A stretch of 64,000 bases of DNA, taken from the NCBI GenBank assembly GCA_020725465.1, contig DYEY01000056.1:24349-88348 (forward strand), given 5' to 3'. The DNA comes from Dethiobacter sp. (GTDB lineage: Bacteria > Bacillota > Dethiobacteria > Dethiobacterales > Dethiobacteraceae). This document shows, piece by piece, positions 8,730 to 16,730 of this stretch. Each line of letters starts with the position of its first letter. The first letter of the stretch is position 1. The notes under the pieces are model-generated. The model was given only the letters and a program-made list of their open reading frames with translations, did not search any database and was not told the DNA's origin. A program made the translations under genes and the position numbers.

Positions 8730-8790
8730 AAATGCTTGGAGATTTGTAGTGATAGCGGTAGTAGTCATTAGCTACATCGCTTTTAATTAA
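8692..8790 (+). CDS. very small single-span membrane protein
   Basis: 32 codons from GTG 8692: a short amphipathic start (YNSLINWLKDDKNAW) followed by one hydrophobic span (FVVIAVVVISYIAF). GGGAGG lies seven bases before the GTG, a strong site, and the frame overlaps the end of the previous gene. Short size lowers confidence. Confidence 0.45.
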   Translation: MYNSLINWLKDDKNAWRFVVIAVVVISYIAFN

Positions 8791-8814
8791 AAAAATCGGA
8801 AAGGACGGAAAGAC

Positions 8815-9885
8815 ATGAAACAAGGCAAAAGTCTGCAGGAACTGGCGAAGGAAATTGAACGCCAGGCCCATGCGAAAAAAGACTTTATAGCTAATACAAA
8901 GCAGCTTGAGATGGTAAACGAATTGGGGAACGGCAGTCCAGTTCGGCAAAAGCTCCACATCAGCGGAATAGGCGAGTTTGATATGAAAGAGTTAACGCAT
9001 CGGCAGATTGGTGACCGGCTGGGCATCCCGGCCAAATACTACGACCGGATGCGCCAGGAAGCACCTGACCTTTTAAGCAACAATGTTAATTACTGGTTCC
9101 AGTGCAGGCCGGAAGACAGGATGATAAGGACGCTGGATGGCAGTGCGAGGGCGTTCCTCTCTAACAGGTATAGGCGGCTGGATAACTACGAGTTAATGGA
9201 AGCAGTGCTTCCGGTTCTGGCCGAAATACCACAGCTTGAAATTAAAAGTTGTGAGGTCACTGACACAAGGCTTTATTTGAAGGCGGTTACTCCCCGAATT
9301 GAAGCGGAATTGAGGCCTGGAGATGCGGTAAATGCTGGTATTGTCATCAGCAACAGCGAGGTAGGCCTCGGGGCATTCAAAGTAGAGCCGCTGGTTTTCC
9401 GGTTGGTTTGCGAGAACGGCATGATATCGGCTGACTATTCGATGCAAAAATACCATGTCGGCAGAAAAATAGCCGCCGAAGAAGCTGCAGCCATGGAGTT
9501 GTTCAGCGATGAAACATTAATGGCTGATGACAGGGCCTTTTGGCTAAAAGCACGGGACATCGTTAAAGGTGTGCTGGCTGAAAAGACATTCCAGATGATT
9601 GTAAACGGCATGCGTGAAGCTGCTGCACAAAAAATACAGGGAGACCCGCATAAAGCAGTGCAGGAGCTCTCTAACAGGTTTAGGCTCACCCAGGATGATA
9701 CCGGCGGCATTATGCGCCACCTTATCGAAGGCGGTGACCTGTCGAAGCTGGGCCTGGCCAATGCGATAACAAGGTACAGCCAGGACGAAAAAGACTATGA
9801 CCGTGCAACCGAACTAGAAAGGCTGGGCGGGAAAGTGATTACGCTGGAGCATTACGAGTGGAGACCAATTGCAGAAGCGGCTTAA
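8815..9885 (+). CDS. DUF932 phage/plasmid-like protein
   Basis: 356 residues resembling DUF932 proteins, common in phages and plasmids and often beside recombination genes. Family-like segments are YYDRMRQEAPDLL, ARAFLSNRYRRLDNYEL, and a central run ending RLVCENGM. The start has GGAAAGGACGG upstream. Its biochemical role is unknown; here it precedes the YqaJ nuclease, which supports a DNA recombination or repair function. Confidence 0.8.
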   Translation: MKQGKSLQELAKEIERQAHAKKDFIANTKQLEMVNELGNGSPVRQKLHISGIGEFDMKELTHRQIGDRLGIPAKYYDRMRQEAPDLLSNNVNYWFQCRPEDRMIRTLDGSARAFLSNRYRRLDNYELMEAVLPVLAEIPQLEIKSCEVTDTRLYLKAVTPRIEAELRPGDAVNAGIVISNSEVGLGAFKVEPLVFRLVCENGMISADYSMQKYHVGRKIAAEEAAAMELFSDETLMADDRAFWLKARDIVKGVLAEKTFQMIVNGMREAAAQKIQGDPHKAVQELSNRFRLTQDDTGGIMRHLIEGGDLSKLGLANAITRYSQDEKDYDRATELERLGGKVITLEHYEWRPIAEAA

Positions 9886-9896
9886 GTAAACCAACC

Positions 9897-9919
9897 GGGC
9901 GGGGTGCAAAGCCCCGCCC
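9897..9919 (+). terminator. GC hairpin after DUF932 gene
   Basis: A perfect 8-bp stem (GGGCGGGG with CCCCGCCC) and 7-base loop between the DUF932 and YqaJ genes. No T run follows (CATTTAAAATA), so it is more likely an mRNA stabiliser or attenuator than a strong terminator. Confidence 0.5.
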
Positions 9920-9945
9920 CATTTAAAATACCTGGAGGTGTTAGT

Positions 9946-10875
9946 ATGACGGCGGTAACGCTGGCAAAAACAGCTGATATGCCCAGGGATGAATGGCTTG
10001 ACCTGCGCCGCAAAGGAATCGGCGGCTCAGATGCTGCGGCTATCCTGGGGTTAAATCCCTGGAAAACTCCTATGGACGTATGGCTGGAAAAGACAGGCGA
10101 GTTTGAGGATGACCCCGGCGAAAACGAAAAGATGTACTGGGGAAACGTGCTGGAGGATATAGTGGCCAGGGAGTTCACGGCCAGGACGGGGCTGAAGGTG
10201 CGGCGGAGAAACGCCATATTAAAGCACAAAGACCGTCCCTTCATGATAGCAAACGTAGACAGGCTGGTCATAGGCCACAAGGCAGGCCTTGAGTGCAAAA
10301 CTGCAGGCCAGTATGCGGCAGAAGATTGGGAAATGGGCCTGCCGGACTATTACATGCCCCAGCTGCAGCATTACATGGCAGTGACCGGCTATCCTGTATG
10401 GTATGTAGCGGTTCTGATAGGCGGCCAGGAGTTTAAGTACTACAAAATTACCAGGGATGATTATTTCATACGTGACCTAGTTCAAGCAGAGGTCGAGTTC
10501 TGGCGGCTGGTGGAGACGAGGACACCGCCTCCGGTAGACGGCACAAAGGCCAGCACGGAGCTTATAAAAAAGCTCTATCCGGAAGCGGAAAAAGGTAAGG
10601 AAATTCAGTTGCCCTTTGAAGCATTTGAGTTAATCCAGCAATACGAGCGGGCCTGCGAAGAAGAAAAGCAGATACAGCTTCTCAAAGATGAAGCAGCAAA
10701 CAGGCTCAAAGACATGCTAGGTATGGCAGAAAGAGGGAGTATCCACGGTCGGCAGGTTATCTGGCAGAACGTTGTTTCAAAGAGACTGAATACCAAGTCC
10801 CTGCAAAAAGAGTATCCGGACATTTACGAGCAGTTTGCCCAGGAAAGCACTTACCGGCGGTTTTCAATTAAATAA
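9946..10875 (+). CDS. YqaJ-type phage recombination exonuclease
   Basis: 309 residues from ATG 9946 with GGAGG upstream. The N-terminal motif RRKGIGGSDAAAILGLNPWKTP and the later D-x13-ExK centre (NVDRL then LECKTA, about residues 104-120) are typical of lambda-exonuclease/YqaJ nucleases, which resect double-strand ends 5' to 3'. The C-terminal third is helical. It normally works with a single-strand annealing protein; the next gene is the best candidate partner. Confidence 0.9.
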   Translation: MTAVTLAKTADMPRDEWLDLRRKGIGGSDAAAILGLNPWKTPMDVWLEKTGEFEDDPGENEKMYWGNVLEDIVAREFTARTGLKVRRRNAILKHKDRPFMIANVDRLVIGHKAGLECKTAGQYAAEDWEMGLPDYYMPQLQHYMAVTGYPVWYVAVLIGGQEFKYYKITRDDYFIRDLVQAEVEFWRLVETRTPPPVDGTKASTELIKKLYPEAEKGKEIQLPFEAFELIQQYERACEEEKQIQLLKDEAANRLKDMLGMAERGSIHGRQVIWQNVVSKRLNTKSLQKEYPDIYEQFAQESTYRRFSIK

Positions 10876-11002
10876 TGAATGACCCCTCTGCCAATGAAAA
10901 GGCTTAATGGGTATACCCGTACAGGAAGGCGCCGCCGGGGGCGCAGGAAACAGCCAGGTCGCCCGGCAGGCCTGGCCTCAAACAAACAAAGGAGGTAAAA
11001 AA
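10876..11002 (+). promoter_or_regulatory. structured leader before the annealing-protein candidate
   Basis: 127 bp without a convincing gene. Two GC hairpins are visible: GCGCC with GGCGC at 10929-10944, and a 6-bp GCCAGG with CCTGGC stem at 10953-10976. A ribosome site AAAGGAGG follows just before 11003. It may stabilise the mRNA or adjust expression of the following gene. Confidence 0.35.
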
Positions 11003-11722
11003 ATGGGACAGACATCTAACAGCCTGGCGATTATTGACACGGTGGAAATTCAGCAGGTGCAAGCCACCATGAGCAAAATAACCCAGTTCCAGCAAGTGAT
11101 ACAGAAGACGCTACATCAGGGGCATGACTTCGGGATAATTCCCGGCACCGACAAGCCGACACTGCTGAAGCCGGGGGCGGAAAAAATCCTGATGATGATG
11201 GGCCTGCGGTCAGAGTTTGAGATAGTAGACAGCACTCGGGACTTTGAAAAAGGCTTCTTCCAGTACCAGGTACGATGCAGGCTGCTTAAAGGGGACATGG
11301 TTATAACCGAGGGCCTTGGTGCCTGCAACACCAGAGAACGGAAATATTTGAAGATGGACCCGTTCACGATGGACAACACGGTGCTGAAGATGGCCAAGAA
11401 ACGCGCGCTTGTCGATGCATCACTTCTTGTGGCTTCCCTTTCAGATGTATTTACCCAGGACATTGAGGATATGGATTTAAACGGGCAGCAGACCGGCGGT
11501 CAGAAAGTTTATACCGACCAGGACGGCACTATCAGTAAAGCGCAAGCCAAGCGGATGTTTGCCATATCCCATGGTAATGCGGATTTGGTTCGCAAGGTGT
11601 TAACAGAATACGGCTACGAAAAATCGGAGCAGGTCAGGAAAATAGAATACGATGCCATCTGCGGCAAAATAGTGGCTCTGGCTCACGCCAGGGTAAGAGA
11701 GCCTGGAGAGGACGATGAATAA
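11003..11722 (+). CDS. candidate phage single-strand annealing protein
   Basis: 239 residues, start fixed by AAAGGAGG seven bases upstream. The N-terminal 150 residues contain LLKPGAEKILMMMGL, a cysteine near TEGLGACNTRE and a segment NTVLKMAKKRALVDASL, which I recall from widespread uncharacterised phage proteins. The C-terminal part is lysine/glutamate rich. Not clearly RecT, Erf or Rad52 by eye. Its place directly after a YqaJ nuclease makes it the probable annealing partner; this is inference from context. Confidence 0.5.
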   Translation: MGQTSNSLAIIDTVEIQQVQATMSKITQFQQVIQKTLHQGHDFGIIPGTDKPTLLKPGAEKILMMMGLRSEFEIVDSTRDFEKGFFQYQVRCRLLKGDMVITEGLGACNTRERKYLKMDPFTMDNTVLKMAKKRALVDASLLVASLSDVFTQDIEDMDLNGQQTGGQKVYTDQDGTISKAQAKRMFAISHGNADLVRKVLTEYGYEKSEQVRKIEYDAICGKIVALAHARVREPGEDDE

Positions 11723-11725
11723 ACC

Positions 11726-12025
11726 ATGAGAGGCTGTGGGACACACAAGTTGTTGCTGGAAAAAGCAAGGTGTGTAGCGGGAAAGCGGGAGTCGGACGAC
11801 ATGAAGGTGTCTCCGAAACACGACAACACGGAATGGCGGGAAGCAGATAAAGAACGCCTTAAAGCAGAAATAACCACAAGAAAATTTGCCGAGATGTGCG
11901 GTCTTAAACCTTCCAGGTGGTGTGATATCAGGGAAGGAAGGGTAAAACCGATAGACGAGGAAGCGGAGAGTATACGGGCCGCTGCCAGGCAGGTGGCGGT
12001 ACGAGCGGGGGTGACGAGAAAATGA
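11726..12025 (+). CDS. small HTH-like phage protein
   Basis: 99 residues, basic N-terminus, then a helical region (ITTRKFAEMCGLKPSRWCDIREG) that reads like a helix-turn-helix. Internal Met26 is an alternative start. Its stop overlaps the next start as ATGA. No family recognised. Confidence 0.5.
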   Translation: MRGCGTHKLLLEKARCVAGKRESDDMKVSPKHDNTEWREADKERLKAEITTRKFAEMCGLKPSRWCDIREGRVKPIDEEAESIRAAARQVAVRAGVTRK

Positions 12026-12222
12026 AATACCCAAAATGGAATGAGTATTCTAACAGCACAAAATGGAAGGTTGTGGCAGATGAGATTGAACTTGAAACCC
12101 ACAACGGCACGACAAAATCGGACTTGATTAATATCATGAAATTCTTGGCAGGTGAAGCAGTAAGGCTGCAAGCACGTGTATATCAACTTGAAGAAAGGTT
12201 GGCAAAGGGTATTACAGACTAA
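12022..12222 (+). CDS. hypothetical small phage protein
   Basis: 66 residues, mostly helical, ending with a leucine/glutamine-rich stretch (AVRLQARVYQLEERLA) that may form a short coiled coil. Coupled by ATGA overlap to the upstream gene. Unknown function. Confidence 0.55.
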   Translation: MKYPKWNEYSNSTKWKVVADEIELETHNGTTKSDLINIMKFLAGEAVRLQARVYQLEERLAKGITD

Positions 12223-12230
12223 TAGTCTTC

Positions 12231-12340
12231 AGTGGGCGGGCGGCATGGCTGACCATGAGCTGACCAGAAAGCCGCATGCACCGGGCGGTGAGTAAACGCG
12301 ATAGCGTTCCCGTGCGGGGTAAACGGGACACGCCCGCCCC
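12231..12340 (+). ncRNA. structured RNA candidate, multi-branch
   Basis: A 9-bp perfect outer stem (12234-12242 with 12331-12339) encloses three hairpins: 12243-12279 (5 + 3 bp with a 2-base bulge and an internal duplicated GCTGACCA), 12295-12308 (AACGC/GCGTT closing a GATA tetraloop) and 12309-12327 (CCCGT/ACGGG). It lies between genes, upstream of the replication gene. No known riboswitch class was recognised. It could be a cis-regulator or a small phage RNA. Confidence 0.5.
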
Positions 12341-12371
12341 TGAACATAGTTTCAGTTGGGGAGGAAGGGAT

Positions 12372-12437
12372 ATGCAAATAGAGATATTCCCAGCGTTTTG
12401 CAGGGGTGAAATATATGAACTATATCAGGGAGCTTAA
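12372..12437 (+). CDS. possible 21-codon leader peptide
   Basis: ATG 12372 has a strong GGGGAGGAAGGG site and opens a 21-codon frame that overlaps the first 23 bases of the replication initiator gene. The stronger ribosome site belongs to this short frame rather than to the downstream gene, suggesting translational coupling. It may also be a remnant of a longer gene. Confidence 0.3.
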   Translation: MQIEIFPAFCRGEIYELYQGA

Positions 12438-13200
12438 CGCATTCTATGATTGGCTCGAAACGAACGGACTGTCACTATCTGCGTTCGCACTATGGCACGT
12501 GTTGATGCACATAGCGAACAAGGCAGGATGGACGGAGGAGTTCGCTGTAGCCGTATCGGTGTTATGCGCTAAGACCGGTTTATCACCCCGTGCAGTTTAC
12601 GAGGCAAGAAATGAATTGAGAACAAAAGGGCGATTAGAATGGCGGTCACGGAGAGGCAATCAATCAGCAGTTTATAAAATCATCCCTTTGTCTGCATCAG
12701 GTGCAGACAATCATGCAGGCAAATATTTGTCTGCAATAAATGCAGGCAATCATGCAGACAACTGTGCAGACAATGGTGCAGACAACCGTGCAGGCAATGG
12801 TGCACCATTAAATAAACTAAACAAAACAGAAACGAAACTAAACAGTACCTGCTCTAAAGAGCAGGACGCTGCTGCCTGTCCCGATATTCCCACCAGCAAC
12901 CAGCCGTTAATCATCGAGTTGACAAGCGAATACAGGGGTATTCCAGGCATTACGCATGAGCAGAGCGATTATGCCTTCATTGGCAGCTGTTATAACGCCC
13001 ATGGCTATAATGCAGTGCTGGAGGCAATTCATATCCTGAAAACCCGAATGGAGGCTGGGTTTACCCCTGACAAGCCCAAGATTTATCTCATGGGAATTTT
13101 GAAGAAAGGAGAAGAGCCTGATGGGAGAACTGGTATCCGTGGCAGAAGTGCTCGGAAAGCAGCAAACAAGGGGAAATATGACTGGTTCTACGAGTTCTGA
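12415..13200 (+). CDS. phage replication initiator (DnaD/winged-helix type)
   Basis: 261 residues from ATG 12415 (AGGGGTG upstream). The N-terminal 90 residues form a winged-helix-like domain (LCAKTGLSPRAVYEARNELRTKGRLEW). A low-complexity linker of Ala-Asp/Gly-Asn repeats (about 100-130) follows. The C-terminal DnaD-like part (about 160-261) ends YDWFYEF. It lies directly before a DnaC-like loader, the usual pairing for phage replisome organisers. The linker DNA is a set of 12-bp iterons, so the replication origin may lie inside this gene. Confidence 0.8.
   Translation: MNYIRELNAFYDWLETNGLSLSAFALWHVLMHIANKAGWTEEFAVAVSVLCAKTGLSPRAVYEARNELRTKGRLEWRSRRGNQSAVYKIIPLSASGADNHAGKYLSAINAGNHADNCADNGADNRAGNGAPLNKLNKTETKLNSTCSKEQDAAACPDIPTSNQPLIIELTSEYRGIPGITHEQSDYAFIGSCYNAHGYNAVLEAIHILKTRMEAGFTPDKPKIYLMGILKKGEEPDGRTGIRGRSARKAANKGKYDWFYEF
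12687..12806 (+). repeat. 12-bp iterons, candidate phage replication origin
   Basis: Seven direct copies of TGCAGRCAAYNN begin at 12702, most of them in exact 12-bp phase (the last full copy ends at 12800). Inverted copies (TTTGTCTGCA) lie at 12687-12696 and again between the second and third direct copies. Lambda O-type initiators bind iterons inside their own gene, so this is a good origin candidate. The repeats also encode the Ala-Asp-Asn linker, so protein repeat expansion is the alternative explanation. Confidence 0.6.
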
Positions 13201-14005
13201 GTTTGTTTATGACACAGAAAAAGCACCAGAGGAATGCCTCCATTGTCAGAAACAGCTTCGCTGGCGGCGTTACGTCATCGGCAACATGCGGGTAGGCCTG
13301 TACCTGGAGCCGTGTATGTGTGAGGGTGCTGTTCTTGAACGCCAGGAAAAGGCCGCCGAAGAAGAGCGCAGGCTGCGGGAAGAGGAAAATCAGCGGAAGA
13401 TGCGGCGCATTGAAGACCTCTTTCGGCAAAGCAGACTGGGAAGGCGTTTCAGGGAGCGGACATTTGATAATTTCAAAGTCATGCCCCACAACAGGAAGGC
13501 ATTTGAGACGGCTCTGGAGTATGCTCAAAGTTTTACGCAGCACAGGGAAAAAGGCGAGGGCCTATTTATCACAGGTGGTGCAGGGACAGGAAAAACTCAC
13601 CTTGCTGCTGCTATAGCAAATTTTCTGCTGCGGGGATTGACTCCGGTGGTATTTGCGGACATTACCCGGCTGCTTTCCAGCCTAAAGGCAACATTTACCG
13701 AAGAAAGCACTAACTCAGAACAACAGTTGATAGACGAGCTCTGCCGGGTTGAGCTTTTAGTTATTGACGACCTGGGCAAAGAAAAGCCCAGCCAATGGGT
13801 TGAGGAAAAGCTCTACACCATTGTCAACGCGCGCTACGAGGATTATAAACCTATTATCATTACCAGCAACTACTCCCTGGAGGACATCGAAGCCCGTCTG
13901 GAAAACAGCGGCGAGGCAATAGTCTCCAGGTTGATGGAAATGTGTAAGGGATTAAAAATGAACGGCCCTGATTACCGGAAAGGAGGGGCGAAGCGAAAAA
14001 CATGA
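13121..14005 (+). CDS. DnaC/IstB-like helicase loader
   Basis: 294-residue AAA+ ATPase that loads replicative helicase. An N-terminal CxxC pair (CLHCQ) plus CMC suggests a zinc site, followed by a charged helical stretch (about 70-105). Walker A is GGAGTGKTH (about 150) and Walker B LLVIDDLG (about 210), with sensor ITSNYS. The ATG at 13121 has AAAGGAG upstream and overlaps the initiator gene by 80 bp, a coupled arrangement. Confidence 0.93.
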   Translation: MGELVSVAEVLGKQQTRGNMTGSTSSEFVYDTEKAPEECLHCQKQLRWRRYVIGNMRVGLYLEPCMCEGAVLERQEKAAEEERRLREEENQRKMRRIEDLFRQSRLGRRFRERTFDNFKVMPHNRKAFETALEYAQSFTQHREKGEGLFITGGAGTGKTHLAAAIANFLLRGLTPVVFADITRLLSSLKATFTEESTNSEQQLIDELCRVELLVIDDLGKEKPSQWVEEKLYTIVNARYEDYKPIIITSNYSLEDIEARLENSGEAIVSRLMEMCKGLKMNGPDYRKGGAKRKT

Positions 14006-14361
14006 AACATATTTACACTCACAAGGATTTTGATGATCTGGTTGCTGAGTTTTTAAACAGAGAACAGCAGCTAATGCAGTGGAAAACAGGTGAATATGCC
14101 AGCGAGAAAGACCGGCTGCTAAACTTCCACCAAGTAGGTGAGCTAATGGGAAGGCCACCAGCGGAAATAGTCCTGGCGTATTTGCTTAAACATATCCAGT
14201 CAATAACACTGGCAGTTATGGCGGGGAAATTTAAATGGACATGGGAAGAAGACGGTAAGGAGGGGTTAAAGCAAAGAATAGCAGACGCAAGGAATTACTT
14301 GCTGCTCCTTGCAGCCTGCCTGGATGAGGAGGAAAGAAAAAATGAACACAGCACAATGTAA
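14002..14361 (+). CDS. conserved hypothetical phage protein
   Basis: 119 residues of a type common in clostridial phages, recalled for KHIQSI and the C-terminal RIADARNYLLLLAA. Starts as ATGA overlap with the helicase loader. Function unknown; the all-helical pattern could suggest a nucleotide-related MazG-like fold, but the metal-binding acids are not evident. Confidence 0.55.
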   Translation: MKHIYTHKDFDDLVAEFLNREQQLMQWKTGEYASEKDRLLNFHQVGELMGRPPAEIVLAYLLKHIQSITLAVMAGKFKWTWEEDGKEGLKQRIADARNYLLLLAACLDEEERKNEHSTM

Positions 14362-14638
14362 AGGGTGTGGTGCTGCTATAAAGTTTATCCGGATGAAGAG
14401 CGGTAAAATGATGCCTGTAAACCCAGAACCATATATGGCAGATCAGTCCCGAACCGGGAAAGAGATTTTTGTCCGGCCAGACGGCGAACTGATAAAAGGA
14501 AAATCCATCTGCAAGCTTGACCCCGGGACAAAGCATGCCGGTTACGACCACTACATTCCCCACTGGGCCTCATGTCCTGCAGCAAAACAGTTCAAAAAGC
14601 AGGAGAAAGACAGGTTTGAACAGGCAACCATTTTTTGA
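14342..14638 (+). CDS. hypothetical phage protein with Cys motif
   Basis: 98 residues from ATG 14342 with GAGGAGG upstream. N-terminal CKGCG with later HWASCP can form one zinc site. Overlaps the preceding gene by 20 bp. Unknown function. Confidence 0.6.
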   Translation: MNTAQCKGCGAAIKFIRMKSGKMMPVNPEPYMADQSRTGKEIFVRPDGELIKGKSICKLDPGTKHAGYDHYIPHWASCPAAKQFKKQEKDRFEQATIF

Positions 14639-14647
14639 GGTGTGAAA

Positions 14648-15049
14648 ATGAGAATGCGTAAACAGAACTGGGAGGCCAGGGTCGAGGCCGGGTCTCCTCT
14701 TCAAGTTATGATAAGCATTCCTCTCCTCCCTCCCAGCCTAAATGTGTGGGCAAGAAAGCACTGGCGTATAAGACACCAGCAGATTGATGTCATCACAGAG
14801 GGGTTAAAATTGCTGGCAATAAAAAAACAGATTCCGTGCATTGAACGGGCAGAGGTTCGCTTAACATATTTCTTTAGGGACAAGAGGCGAAGAGACCCGG
14901 ACAATTATGTGGGGAAGTTCATTCTTGATGGACTGCGAAAGGCGGGAATCATCGCTGAAGACAATGCCGAAGTATTGAAGCTGCCGCAGCCGGTATTTAG
15001 GGTAGACCGGGCCAACCCAAGGACAGAGATTAATATCGTGGAATGGTAG
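14648..15049 (+). CDS. rusA: RusA-family Holliday junction resolvase
   Basis: 133 residues. The RusA signature RRDPDNYVGKFILDGLRKAGII contains the catalytic Asp residues, preceded by PPSLNVWARKHW. Resolves four-way junctions during phage replication and packaging. ATG 14648 is preferred to the GTG at 14642 because the GAGGTG site is then well spaced. Confidence 0.9.
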   Translation: MRMRKQNWEARVEAGSPLQVMISIPLLPPSLNVWARKHWRIRHQQIDVITEGLKLLAIKKQIPCIERAEVRLTYFFRDKRRRDPDNYVGKFILDGLRKAGIIAEDNAEVLKLPQPVFRVDRANPRTEINIVEW

Positions 15050-15072
15050 AGCATGTGTAAGGGGGGGAAATT

Positions 15073-15498
15073 ATGACTGTACCAAGGGCTGTCTTTAGAT
15101 ATATAGAACATGAGCTGTACAATTACAAGGAAACAAAAAAAGAAATACAGGAACTGCGAGAAGACATACAGGAAGGAATGTCTGTACCGCTTAAAGAGGC
15201 CGTGCCAGGGAGGGGGTACATCAGCGACCCCACATCCCGTAAGGCGATGAAGCTTTTGACCAGTAAAGCCTTAAAAAAAATGGTAGGCAATGTTACCGCC
15301 ATTGACAGGGCGTTGAACAGGCTAAATGATGACCATCGGCAGTTATTTGTGTTGAAATACCAGCATGCACTGCACTGGAAAAAGGTCTGCAGCGAGATGC
15401 CCGTCAGCGACAGGACGTATTTCCGGCTGCGTAGAGAGCTGGTTCTTATGGTGGCAGCAGAGATGGGGCTGCTGGCCGAAGTAGGTAAAGGGGAATAG
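15073..15498 (+). CDS. ArpU/RinA-like late regulator
   Basis: 141 residues, last gene before the late region. The C-terminal half reads like sigma region 4 (LNDDHRQLFVLKYQHALHWKKVCSEM then SDRTYFRLRRELV), as in ArpU/RinA-type activators of phage packaging genes. GGGGGGG lies just upstream of the ATG. It likely switches on the terminase-tail transcription unit. Confidence 0.75.
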   Translation: MTVPRAVFRYIEHELYNYKETKKEIQELREDIQEGMSVPLKEAVPGRGYISDPTSRKAMKLLTSKALKKMVGNVTAIDRALNRLNDDHRQLFVLKYQHALHWKKVCSEMPVSDRTYFRLRRELVLMVAAEMGLLAEVGKGE

Positions 15499-15698
15499 AA
15501 ATAAAATACCCAGCCACGATGTTTGTCAAGTAAAGTTCAAAAATAAAATAAAATGGAAAGTATGATTTGTTTCGTGGCAGAAAGTTGGCAGGAATGAGAG
15601 TACTCTCTGTGATATTGTGGTACAAAGGGGCTGTCCGCAGAGGGTGGTTATTTGTTACAGGTTTCATTAATATTTCACAAAACAAGGGGTCATTTCAG
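15499..15698 (+). promoter_or_regulatory. AT-rich region, possible late promoter
   Basis: About 200 bp without a convincing gene, clearly more A/T-rich at its start (15500-15570) than its surroundings. TTGTCA and several TAAAAT-like hexamers occur, but no pair with correct spacing stands out. It follows the late-regulator gene and precedes the late genes, where an activated late promoter would be expected. Confidence 0.35.
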
Positions 15699-16730
15699 TT
15701 GCGAAGGTTAAAAATTTTTGATGCTTTGCCTGCCTATTTTGGGGGCAAAAGGAAACTGGTAAAAGAGATATTCAAGCTGGTTCCGCCAGCCAGCAATGCT
15801 CCGGTTTTCGCAGACGCTTTTATGGGGGGTGGGTCAGTTTCTCTCCTGGCGAAGGCGATGGGGTACAAAGTGCTGGCTAACGACATTGCAGAACGGTCAT
15901 GCATCGTGGGGAAGGCACTGATTGAAAACAACCGGGTAAAAATTGCAGGAGAAGATATTAACAGGCTTTTTGTGGAAAGCTCAAACGACCGCTTTATACA
16001 GGACAAGTTCTCCCCACAGGTGTTTTTAAGCAAACATGCAGCATTTCTGGATAATGCTATGGCCGTTGTTCGGGCCATGGAAGACGGGCCCAAAAAACAC
16101 TTAAGCCTCCTGCTCCTGATTAAAATGGTATTTTACCTGCGGCCCTACTCCAAGTTCTCCAGCCCAAATGCTTTTAATATCCCGATGGAACAACGGCAGA
16201 TTGAAAGCATTAAAAATAGGACATACCATGCCAGCATCAAGGCGGCTTTGCGGCCAATACCTGATATACTGAAAGACTTGGTGGCGGCTATTAATGCCGG
16301 AATAATAGACAACGCCCAGGAGAACAGGGTTTTCAGGATGGATGTCCGCGAGTTTTTGCGCCAAATCAAAGCAGATGTGGTGTACTTTGACCCCCCATAT
16401 GCCGGAACGCTGGCCTATGAGGAAGAATACAACGTTTTAGACCAAATCCTTACCCGGCAAATAACTATAGAAAAAAGCGAGTTTTCCCGTAAAGACGGGA
16501 TTATTTTTTTAGCAGAAGTATTCCAGTCGGCCAGGCACATCCCTGTATGGATAATCTCTATGGGCAATGCAGGCGGCGCAAATAACTGCTTTGATGAACT
16601 GATAGAAATCATCGGCCAGTACAAAGATGTCCAGGCGAAAAGGATTAAATACAAACATATGACCGGGGCCGCCAGCGAAGAACATAAGGCTAAAAATGAA
16701 GAATACCTGATACTGGGGAGACCAAAATAA
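15699..16730 (+). CDS. D12-class DNA adenine methyltransferase (late, copy 1)
   Basis: 343 residues from a TTG start at 15699 with AAGGGGT upstream; the same frame extends to 15567 but lacks homology there. YFGGK and DAFMGGGSVSL form the SAM site and VYFDPPYAGTL is motif IV. Homologous along its length to the next gene. Probably methylates phage DNA to resist host restriction, or serves as a phage-encoded orphan methylase. Confidence 0.85.
   Translation: MRRLKIFDALPAYFGGKRKLVKEIFKLVPPASNAPVFADAFMGGGSVSLLAKAMGYKVLANDIAERSCIVGKALIENNRVKIAGEDINRLFVESSNDRFIQDKFSPQVFLSKHAAFLDNAMAVVRAMEDGPKKHLSLLLLIKMVFYLRPYSKFSSPNAFNIPMEQRQIESIKNRTYHASIKAALRPIPDILKDLVAAINAGIIDNAQENRVFRMDVREFLRQIKADVVYFDPPYAGTLAYEEEYNVLDQILTRQITIEKSEFSRKDGIIFLAEVFQSARHIPVWIISMGNAGGANNCFDELIEIIGQYKDVQAKRIKYKHMTGAASEEHKAKNEEYLILGRPK

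Noticed and set aside
9897..9919. strong transcription terminator in the early operon
   Set aside because: Perfect stem but no T run; kept only as a hairpin.
12702..12806. CRISPR array
   Set aside because: Repeat units are 12 bp without spacers and lie inside a coding frame; no cas gene is nearby.
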